Under the pieces are notes generated by a model. The model saw only the letters and a program-made list of their open reading frames with translations. It did no database searches and was not told the origin of the DNA. Both the position numbers and the translations under genes were made by a program. Of a DNA stretch of 64,000 nucleotides, positions 57,917 through 64,000 are shown in pieces; position 1 is the stretch's first letter; each line of letters opens with the position of its first letter. The stretch comes from Trinickia acidisoli (GTDB lineage: Bacteria > Pseudomonadota > Gammaproteobacteria > Burkholderiales > Burkholderiaceae). The stretch spans positions 4,005,306-4,069,305 of the forward strand of contig NZ_JAFLRG010000001.1 in the NCBI RefSeq assembly GCF_017315725.1. Direction: 5' to 3'.

Positions 57917-59320
57917 TTATTTTCCAATACAAAACCGACTAAAAATCACCCCGAGCAAATCGTCGGCCGTGAACTCCCCGGTAATCGAGTTTAGCGCTTC
58001 CTGCGCGAGCCGCAACTCTTCGGCAAACAAATCGAGCGATTGCGCGCGTTCCTGCGCATGCGCTGCGGCAATCCCCACATGGTCCTGCGCTGCCCGCAGC
58101 GCGATCAAATGCCGCTCGCGCGCAAGATAGACGCTCTCCGTTCCCGCCTGCCACCCCGCGATCCGCAGCAACTCCGCGCGCAACAGGTCGATGCCCTCGC
58201 TCTTCTTCGCTGACAGCCGGATTTCGCAGACGTCGGCTTCATCTCCATCCACGGCATGTCGATTCACCGAAGGCCCGATCTCGGTCAAATCCGTCTTGTT
58301 CAGCACGCGTACGACAGGTACCCCGGCCGGAAACCGCTTGGCGATGACGAAGTCCTCATCGGTCATCCCCAAGCGCGCATCGAGCAAATGCAAGACAACA
58401 TCGGCGCGCTCGATCTCGCTCCAGGTGCGCGCGATGCCGATGCGCTCCACCTCATCTTCCGTCTCGCGCAACCCGGCCGTGTCGATCACGTGCAACGGAA
58501 TGCCCTCGATTTGAATCGTCTGGGTGACCTTGTCGCGCGTCGTCCCCGCGATTGCCGTGACGATCGCGAGCTCGGCTCCGGCCAACGCGTTGAGCAGCGA
58601 CGATTTGCCGACGTTCGGTTGCCCCGCGAGCACGACCGACAAGCCCTCGCGCAACAGCGCACCCTGGCGCGCCTCGCCAAGGATGTGATCGAGCCGATCG
58701 CGAATGTGGGCGAGTTTGCCGCGCGCGTCGGCGGCTTCGAGGAAGTCGATCTCCTCCTCGGGGAAATCGAGCGTCGCCTCGACGAGCATGCGCAGGGCAA
58801 TGACCTCGTCGACGAGCGCGTGAATGTCGCGCGAGAACGCCCCTTCGAGCGAGCGTCCCGCCGAGCGCGCCGCCGCTTCCGTGCTCGCTTCGATGAGGTC
58901 GGCGACCGCCTCGGCTTGCGCGAGATCGAGCTTGTCGTTCAAAAACGCGCGCCGCGTGAATTCGCCCGGCTCGGCGAGCCGGAGCCCGAACGCATGCCCA
59001 ACATCGAGGCAGCGCTGCAAAACGAGTTGCAGCACGACGGGCCCGCCGTGGCCTTGCAGCTCGAGCACATGCTCGCCCGTGTACGAATGCGGCGCGGAAA
59101 AATAAAGCGCGATGCCGCGATCGAGCGCGTTGCCGCCGGCGTCGAGGAACGGCACGTAGCTCGCATGGCGCGGCGCCAGCGTCTGGCCACACAGCGCGCT
59201 CATCCATGCCAGCGCCGCGGCTTCCCCCGCCCGCCCGCACGAGATACGGACGACACCGATCCCTCCGCGGCCAGGGGCGGTGGCGATGGCGACGATCGGA
59301 TCGGAATCGAGAGCGAGCAT
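57917..59320 (-). CDS. mnmE: tRNA uridine-5-carboxymethylaminomethyl(34) synthesis GTPase MnmE (TrmE)
   Basis: 467 residues. Folate-binding N-domain (DPIVAIATAPGRGGIGVVRISG-type start, here with SCGRAG), G domain with G1 GQPNVGKSSLLN, G2 TTRD, G3 DTAGLRETED, G4 NKTD and SAKK, and the C-terminal FSRFCIGK with the catalytic-type Cys. Partner of MnmG. ATG at 59320 preferred to a TTG two codons upstream. Normally close to yidC; here a small regulator gene lies between. Confidence 0.96.
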   Translation of the reverse strand: MLALDSDPIVAIATAPGRGGIGVVRISCGRAGEAAALAWMSALCGQTLAPRHASYVPFLDAGGNALDRGIALYFSAPHSYTGEHVLELQGHGGPVVLQLVLQRCLDVGHAFGLRLAEPGEFTRRAFLNDKLDLAQAEAVADLIEASTEAAARSAGRSLEGAFSRDIHALVDEVIALRMLVEATLDFPEEEIDFLEAADARGKLAHIRDRLDHILGEARQGALLREGLSVVLAGQPNVGKSSLLNALAGAELAIVTAIAGTTRDKVTQTIQIEGIPLHVIDTAGLRETEDEVERIGIARTWSEIERADVVLHLLDARLGMTDEDFVIAKRFPAGVPVVRVLNKTDLTEIGPSVNRHAVDGDEADVCEIRLSAKKSEGIDLLRAELLRIAGWQAGTESVYLARERHLIALRAAQDHVGIAAAHAQERAQSLDLFAEELRLAQEALNSITGEFTADDLLGVIFSRFCIGK

Positions 59321-59689
59321 GGTCAAACGGGAAGAATCGAACGGGGTGGCTTGCAGGGCCCAAGGCCGGCGCCGTTATGCATGCCCGCGCATGCCCGGCA
59401 TTGTAGCGCGCCGGTACCTGCGCCCCTCTGGACACCCGGTAAGGCGCGGCAACCCGTTAGCATAGTTAAGATCTATCTCGATTAAGATAGCGTAGAATTA
59501 GGACGAAGCGAAGCATGAGAACGGGGCCATATTGGCATGATGCGCGATGCCATGCGGGTTTTGCGCGGTGAAAGGCCGATGCATCACCCCTTGCGGCGCG
59601 CTTCGAACACGCGGTGTTCGTGCCCGATCAGGCTAAAGCTGGCCCGACCGGTTGTCTCCTCTGCGCGCGCTGAATTGCACAATTTCGCG
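59321..59689 (+). promoter_or_regulatory. mnmE-regulator intergenic region with paired repeats
   Basis: Contains an AT-rich segment with direct repeats TTAAGAT (59466-59472 and 59482-59488, 16 bases apart) and an overlapping inverted repeat CTATCT/AGATAG (59473-59478 and 59485-59490). These look like an operator, possibly for the regulator encoded just downstream. No gene seen. Confidence 0.45.
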
Positions 59690-60112
59690 ATGCCAACCGT
59701 CGAAGAAAAAGCGGCGTTCTCAGAGCGCCTCAAGTTTGCGTTGCAGCGCAGTCCGGAGAAGGCGACGGGCGGGACCCAGCTTGCGTTGCACTTCAACTTG
59801 CGCCATCACGGCGAGCATCCGATCTCCCCCCAAACGGCTCACAAATGGCTGACGGGCCGCACGGTCCCGACACCCGACAAGCTATACACGCTCGCGCAAT
59901 GGCTGCGCGTCGATTTGCACTGGCTGCATTACGGGCCGCCGCCGAATGCGGCCGCCCGCACGACGCCCAAGCCGCTGCCGCGCGACGAAAAATATCCGCT
60001 CACGCCCGAGACGATCGAGCTTGCATCGAAGATCGAGTCGCTTTCGGCGCACCATCGCTATCTGGTCCAGGAACTCGTCGAGCAGTTCTACGGCGACAGC
60101 GCGGAGCGTTAA
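59690..60112 (+). CDS. Helix-turn-helix (XRE-like) transcriptional regulator
   Basis: 140 residues. N-terminal DNA-binding region with a lambda-repressor-like arrangement: FSERLKFALQRSP, TQLALHFNLRH, PISPQTAHKWLTGRTVPTPDKLYTLAQWLRVDLHWLHYG. The C-terminal part is helical (TPETIELASKIESLSAHHRYLVQELVEQF). Similar proteins occur in betaproteobacteria; target unknown. Start at 59690 (MPTVEEKAAF) matches recalled homologues; the frame opens at 59537. Convergent with yidC, with a shared terminator between. Confidence 0.82.
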   Translation: MPTVEEKAAFSERLKFALQRSPEKATGGTQLALHFNLRHHGEHPISPQTAHKWLTGRTVPTPDKLYTLAQWLRVDLHWLHYGPPPNAAARTTPKPLPRDEKYPLTPETIELASKIESLSAHHRYLVQELVEQFYGDSAER

Positions 60113-60170
60113 ACGCGCCGCGCATCGATCCAGCATCGAAGCCAACCCCCAACCCAACAAAATCGACGCC

Positions 60171-60203
60171 AAAAAAAATCGCCCGGCTAGCACCGGGCGA
60201 TTC
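60171..60203. terminator. Intrinsic terminator between the regulator and yidC
   Basis: ATCGCCCGG (60178-60186) pairs with CCGGGCGAT (60193-60201), loop CTAGCA. Eight A (60171-60178) on the left give a T-run for the leftward rpmH-rnpA-yidD-yidC transcript; rightward it is followed by TCGCTTTCG only. Confidence 0.85.
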
Positions 60204-60256
60204 GCTTTCGAAGCGCGGCTTGCCGGAAGGCGCGGCCTAAGCCGCGCCGGCGACGA

Positions 60257-61921
60257 TTACGCTTCTTTCTTCTTACCCATCACGCGCGTGATGTAGTACT
60301 GCTGCGACATCGACAGCACGTTGTTCACGACGTAGTACAGCACGAGGCCGGCCGGGAAGAAGAAGAACATGAACGAGAACGCGATCGGCATGAACATCAT
60401 CATCTTGGCCTGAACGGGATCGGGCGGCGTCGGGTTCAAGCGGGTTTGCAGGAACATCGACACGGCCATCAGCACGGGCAGGATGAAGAACGGGTCTTGC
60501 TGCGAGAGGTCGTGAATCCAGAGAATCCACGGCGCGCCGCGCATTTCGACCGACGAGAGCAGCACCCAGTAGAGCGAGATGAACACCGGGATCTGAATGA
60601 CGATCGGGAAGCAGCCGCCGAACGGATTCACCTTTTCCGTCTTGTACAGTTCCATGAGCGCCGCGTTCATCTTCTGCGGGTCGCTCTTGAAGCGCTCGCG
60701 CAGCGCCTGCATGCGCGGCGTGATCGCCTTCATGCGCGCCATCGACTTGTAGCTGGCCGCCGACAGCGGGAAAAACACCGCCTTGATCAGCACCGTCAGC
60801 AGCACGATTGCCCAGCCCCAGTTGCCGACCACGCCGTGGATCTTCTCGAGCAGCCAGAACAGCGGCTTGGCGATGATCGTCACATAGCCGTAATCCTTCA
60901 CGAGTTCGAGGCCCGGTGCGATGCCTTCGAGCACGCGCTCTTCTTCGGGGCCCGCGAACAGGCGTGCCGATACGTCGGTCGACTGTCCCGGTGCGATCGT
61001 CGAGAGCGGCTGCTGCACGCCGATGCGGTAGAGCGTCGGATCGATCTTCTCGACGTAGATGTTGCGCGCGGCGCCTTGCTGCGGAATCCAAGCCGTCGCG
61101 AAGTAGTGCTGGATCATCGCGACCCAGCCGTTATTGGCCGAAGACGCAACGTCGACCTTGTTTTTGTCGATGTCGCTGAACGTGATCTTTTGGAAGTGAT
61201 GCTCGTCCGTATAGACCGCCGGGCCGAGGAACGTGTGCGAGAAGCGCGGCGTATCGACGGACTGGCTATCGCGCACGAGCTCCATATAGATGCTCGGCTT
61301 GACCGGCAAGGTGCCGACGTTTTCGATCTTCGTGTCGACGCCGATCACGTAGCTGCCGCGCGTGAACGTGTACGTCTTGACGACCTTCAGGCCGCCTTTG
61401 ACCGGCGATTCGAGCGCTACGTGCAGCGTCTTTTGGTCGTCGCTGAGTGTGAGCGGGCCCGGAACCGGCGTAAAGACGTCGTTGTGATTCGGGAAATCGC
61501 CGCCCATCAGGCCCGTGCGCGCGAGATACGTGTGCTTCGCGGTGCGGTCGAACAGCGTGACGTCGAACGGCGCACCCTTGGGGTTGGCGTTCTTCGTCAG
61601 GACGAGCTTCTCGAGCGTGCCGCCGCGCGTATCGATCTCGCCGTCATAGACGTCGGTGCTGAAATGGATCAACTGCGCGGCTGCTAGCGGCTGGCTCGGT
61701 GCCGTGCCGGCAGCGGGCGTGACGGCGCTGGGCGTCGCGGCGCTCGAAGTCGCGGCGGCTTCGGAGCCGGGCGTGCCCGAGGCCGGGCCGGTGCTCGTCT
61801 GCGTCTGCGTCGGGTTCGGAAAGAACATCGACGGGCGTCCGTGATCGCGTTGCCAGTTGTCGAACAGCATGATCGCTGACACGAAGAAGATCGCCCATAG
61901 GATGGTGCGTTTGATATCCAT
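60257..61921 (-). CDS. yidC: Membrane protein insertase YidC
   Basis: 554 residues. N-terminal signal-anchor helix (TILWAIFFVSAIMLFDNW), a long Ala/Thr/Pro-rich linker and periplasmic P1 domain, then the conserved five-helix insertase core: WGWAIVLLTVLIKAVFFPLSAASYKSMARMK with the hydrophilic-groove Arg, MQALRERFKSDPQKMNAALMELYKTEKVNP, GGCFPIVIQIPVFISLYWVL. Inserts membrane proteins with or without SecYEG; subunit c of the ATP synthase in this window is a classical YidC substrate. Confidence 0.95.
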   Translation of the reverse strand: MDIKRTILWAIFFVSAIMLFDNWQRDHGRPSMFFPNPTQTQTSTGPASGTPGSEAAATSSAATPSAVTPAAGTAPSQPLAAAQLIHFSTDVYDGEIDTRGGTLEKLVLTKNANPKGAPFDVTLFDRTAKHTYLARTGLMGGDFPNHNDVFTPVPGPLTLSDDQKTLHVALESPVKGGLKVVKTYTFTRGSYVIGVDTKIENVGTLPVKPSIYMELVRDSQSVDTPRFSHTFLGPAVYTDEHHFQKITFSDIDKNKVDVASSANNGWVAMIQHYFATAWIPQQGAARNIYVEKIDPTLYRIGVQQPLSTIAPGQSTDVSARLFAGPEEERVLEGIAPGLELVKDYGYVTIIAKPLFWLLEKIHGVVGNWGWAIVLLTVLIKAVFFPLSAASYKSMARMKAITPRMQALRERFKSDPQKMNAALMELYKTEKVNPFGGCFPIVIQIPVFISLYWVLLSSVEMRGAPWILWIHDLSQQDPFFILPVLMAVSMFLQTRLNPTPPDPVQAKMMMFMPIAFSFMFFFFPAGLVLYYVVNNVLSMSQQYYITRVMGKKKEA

Positions 61922-61951
61922 GCGTGGTCTCAGAGTCGATGGAGCGGCGTT

Positions 61952-62182
61952 TCAGCGCTTTTTCGGGGGTGCGGGTGGAACGAGATCGATCCCGCCCGCG
62001 GAAAACGGATGGCAGCGGCATAAGCGCTTCACCGCGAGATAACTCCCGCGCGCGGCGCCATGATACTGGATTGCCTCGCGCGCGTAATCCGAACAAGAGG
62101 GATAAAAACGGCAACGGTTGCCGAGCAGAGGGCTTACGGCAACCTTATACAGACGCAGCAACGCGATCAGTACCGTTTGCAT
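61952..62182 (-). CDS. yidD: Membrane protein insertion efficiency factor YidD
   Basis: 76 residues. Conserved LIALLRLYKVAVSPLLGNRCRFYPSCSDYAREAIQYHG and RLCRCHPFSAGGIDLVP, with the family cysteines. Start at 62182 (MQTVLIALLRLYK) matches the family; the frame opens at 62245. Between rnpA and yidC in the usual order. Confidence 0.93.
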   Translation of the reverse strand: MQTVLIALLRLYKVAVSPLLGNRCRFYPSCSDYAREAIQYHGAARGSYLAVKRLCRCHPFSAGGIDLVPPAPPKKR

Positions 62183-62257
62183 AGCATTGGGGAGCCGGGC
62201 TCCCACCGAGCAGGGGCGCGCGTGCAGCGGATGCGGGGACGGCATCGGGCACGCATG

Positions 62258-62677
62258 TCAATCTTGCGCCGATTCGGGCGGCGGCGATGCCTGGCGTCGC
62301 GCGATTTCGCGCGCCACCTTGCCAAGCAGCATCTCGACTTCCGTTCGACAGAGCGCTCTCAGCGGCGGCGAGACGGCGCTCGGCAACGCGGCCTTGTCCA
62401 AGCGCGTGGACAGGCGCAGCAGCACGTCCCAGCCGTCGAAATCGGCGCGGCGCAGCCTAAAGCTTTCCCGCGCGATCCGTTTCACGAGATTGCGCGTCGC
62501 GGCCCGAGGGGCGAACTTCTTGCCGACGACGAGCCCAAGGCGTGCCGCCTGGCCGGTCGGCCGTGCGTAGACGACGAAATGCGGCGAGCGGCGCCACGGG
62601 CGCAAACGAAAAACGGATGAAAACTCATCCGTTTTAAGGAGCCTCGCGGCTTTGGGGAAGGCTGCTGGCGCTTGCAA
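62258..62677 (-). CDS. rnpA: Ribonuclease P protein component
   Basis: 139 residues. Binds the RNase P RNA for tRNA 5' maturation. Conserved LLKTDEFSSVFR, RLGLVVGKKFAPRAATRNLVKRIARESFRLRR (the RNR motif region), then WDVLLRL. Between rpmH and yidD. Confidence 0.93.
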   Translation of the reverse strand: MQAPAAFPKAARLLKTDEFSSVFRLRPWRRSPHFVVYARPTGQAARLGLVVGKKFAPRAATRNLVKRIARESFRLRRADFDGWDVLLRLSTRLDKAALPSAVSPPLRALCRTEVEMLLGKVAREIARRQASPPPESAQD

Positions 62678-62765
62678 CGGAACCGGGCCCGATGAGGAAG
62701 TGCAACCGGTGCCGGCAGAGCCCGCGTTACCGCGAGCGACGGCTACGGCGCGCGTCGCCTTCGAC

Positions 62766-62900
62766 TTAGATGGCCAGACGCTTGCGGCCCTTGGCGCGGC
62801 GAGCGTTGATCACTTTGCGGCCGCCGGCGGTCTTCATGCGCACGCGAAAGCCATGGGTGCGCTTGCGGCGCGTAACGGACGGTTGGTAAGTACGTTTCAT
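62766..62900 (-). CDS. rpmH: 50S ribosomal protein L34
   Basis: 44 residues, too short for many gene callers: [20 protein letters not shown] at the N-terminus, then a basic tail rich in Arg and Lys ending [10 protein letters not shown]. First gene of the leftward rpmH-rnpA-yidD-yidC group; divergent from dnaA. Confidence 0.97.
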
Positions 62901-63018
62901 GTCGATCTCACTTGAGAATGGACCGCGTACGCATCGGCACTAGGCGCGCGCTGAACCGCTAAACGCTAGGCAATGGCCGGGGTCGAAAAAAGGGTGTTCG
63001 CTTTCGCGGGAACCCGCT

Positions 63019-63047
63019 ATTTAAACCGCTTTTCTCTTGGTCGTCAA
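63019..63047 (-). promoter_or_regulatory. rpmH operon promoter
   Basis: On the minus strand TTGACG (63042-63047), a 17-base spacer and TTAAAT (63019-63024), about 120 bases before rpmH. Confidence 0.7.
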
Positions 63048-63124
63048 TACCTTACGTGTCTCAACCGCTTGCGCCCGCCGCGCGAAGAAGGCACGCGAGG
63101 CGCACGCGATGCTCGATCCGGCCC

Positions 63125-63133
63125 TGTGGATAA
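63125..63133 (-). promoter_or_regulatory. Consensus DnaA box at the dnaA promoter
   Basis: TGTGGATAA, the reverse complement of TTATCCACA, immediately upstream of the probable dnaA promoter; suggests DnaA autoregulation. Confidence 0.8.
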
Positions 63134-63134
63134 C

Positions 63135-63164
63135 TTCCTGGCACCACGTGTTTGGCGGTAGAAT
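63135..63164 (+). promoter_or_regulatory. Probable dnaA promoter
   Basis: TTCCTG (63135-63140), an 18-base spacer and TAGAAT (63159-63164). The -35 is weak, the -10 good; it lies 170 bases before the dnaA start. Confidence 0.5.
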
Positions 63165-63334
63165 CTCGCCTTACTTCAAGAAACCAGCACGCCGCTCCGA
63201 CTCGGCCAGCTCGCCGCAAACCCTTGTGGCGACGGGCCGCGGGGCTCGCTCGCTTTGCCGGTTCGGGTCCTTTCGCCGCGCGACGCACGGGAGGGCGGCG
63301 GCGGGTCGACGTGCCTTAAAAAGATATCGCCTTG

Positions 63335-64000
63335 ATGAACGAATTCTGGCAACACTGTTCCGCATTGCTGGAGCGCGAGTTGACGCCCCAACAGTACGTG
63401 ACGTGGATCAAACCGTTGGCCCCGGTCGCCTTCGACGCTAGTGCGAACATGTTGTCCATTGCCGCGCCGAACCGCTTCAAGCTCGACTGGGTCAAGAGCC
63501 AGTTTTCGGGCCGTATCTCCGATCTCGCCCGCGATTTTTGGCAGGCTCCCGTCGAAGTGCAATTCGTTCTCGATCCGAAGGCGGGCATGCGCCCGAGCAG
63601 CGGCGCCCAATCGGTGCCGCTGCCGCGCGTGCCGGCGTCCGCGGCCGCCGCCATGAGCGCGGCCGGCTTGCCGCTCGAAGGCGGGGCCGGCGCCGCGGCG
63701 AGTATGGGCGGTATGGGCGCTGCCGCGCCGGGGCCGAAGGCCGGAAACGGGTCGAGCGGGTCGGGCGGTGGGCAGGCAGCGAATGGCGCGCTCGATGACG
63801 CCGCCGATCTCGATCTGCCGAGCGTCGATGCACACGAGGCTGCGGCCGCGCGCCGCACATGGCGTCCCGGCGCGCGTCCGGGGTTGGGGGGCGCGGAATC
63901 GGAATCGATGTACGAGCGCTCGAAGCTGAACCCGGTGTTGACCTTCGACAATTTCGTCACCGGTAAGGCCAATCAACTGGCGCGGGCGGCGGCGATTCAA
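63335..64000 (+). CDS. dnaA: Chromosomal replication initiator protein DnaA (3' end outside window)
   Basis: 222 residues visible, open to the end of the window. Domain I (MNEFWQHCSALLERELTPQQYVTWIKPL...) matches the DnaB/DiaA-interacting domain; an unusually long Gly/Ala/Ser/Pro-rich linker (about residues 90-185) follows; domain III begins with LNPVLTFDNFVTGKANQLARAAA. The AAA+ motor and DNA-binding domain IV lie beyond the window. Confidence 0.97.
   Translation, partial: MNEFWQHCSALLERELTPQQYVTWIKPLAPVAFDASANMLSIAAPNRFKLDWVKSQFSGRISDLARDFWQAPVEVQFVLDPKAGMRPSSGAQSVPLPRVPASAAAAMSAAGLPLEGGAGAAASMGGMGAAAPGPKAGNGSSGSGGGQAANGALDDAADLDLPSVDAHEAAAARRTWRPGARPGLGGAESESMYERSKLNPVLTFDNFVTGKANQLARAAAIQ

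Larger units (their letters stand above)
62901..63334. other. rpmH-dnaA divergent intergenic region
   Basis: 434 bases. Contains the leftward rpmH promoter (63019-63047), one DnaA box (63125-63133) and the dnaA promoter (63135-63164). I see only one good DnaA box and no long AT-rich unwinding element, so it is not a textbook multi-box origin on its own. Confidence 0.6.

Overview
This window is most likely the replication-origin neighbourhood of the main chromosome of a Burkholderiaceae betaproteobacterium (Burkholderia, Paraburkholderia or Trinickia type). The evidence is the high G+C content and the gene content and order: mnmG-rsmG-parA-parB with parS sites, atpIBEFHAGDC, hemE-priA-putA, and mnmE / yidC-yidD-rnpA-rpmH divergent from dnaA. 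Most coding regions belong to families I recognise. No rRNA, tRNA, CRISPR array or intact insertion sequence is visible.

Layout. 1-5.8 kb: end of a SET-domain protein gene, a TctE/TctD-like two-component pair, a DUF3717 protein, phhB divergent from an Lrp/AsnC regulator, a CYTH-domain protein and a LysR regulator. 5.9-9.3 kb: an acyl-CoA-forming semialdehyde dehydrogenase (mmsA) with a GMC alcohol oxidase/dehydrogenase. 9.5-19.9 kb: two complete branched-chain-type (HAAT) ABC importers, the second with a fused permease-ATPase. 20-25 kb: a GFA-family protein, then mnmG-rsmG-parA-parB with two parS sites. 25-34 kb: an SLC13/ArsB-like carrier and the whole F1Fo ATP synthase operon, with a clear sigma70 promoter in front and a terminator behind. 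34-43 kb: an AMP-binding acyl-CoA synthetase, a possible structured RNA locus, a CoA-binding protein, a periplasmic cyclohexadienyl dehydratase (PheC type), hemE and priA. 43-53 kb: trifunctional putA with a GTTGCA inverted-repeat operator, a LivK-type binding protein, cadR/cadA heavy-metal resistance with a His-Glu repeat, a HtrA-like protease and a DUF3455 protein. 53.3-57.9 kb: the accessory part of the window, made of a broken DUF3761 gene and an orphan one-module nonribosomal peptide synthetase. 57.9-64 kb: mnmE, a small regulator, yidC-yidD-rnpA-rpmH (leftward) and the start of dnaA (rightward).

The most unusual locus is the orphan NRPS at 53601-57833. It is a single C-A-T-TE protein. 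Its A-domain pocket residues spell DAMWIGGTFK, one residue away from a classical valine code. Its thioesterase carries Cys instead of Ser as nucleophile (GLCVAG). Its N-terminus still contains a relic of an A7-A8 core from a lost upstream module, joined directly to the canonical linker that precedes a C domain. The neighbouring DUF3761 gene has an internal deletion with a frameshift, so the interval looks rearranged. Other points of interest are an Arg in place of the Walker A Lys in one LivF, the PutA operator, a DnaA box at the dnaA promoter, DnaA-box-like sites between hemE and priA, phhB without phhA, and a terminator at 36.4 kb that fits only an unannotated leftward transcript.
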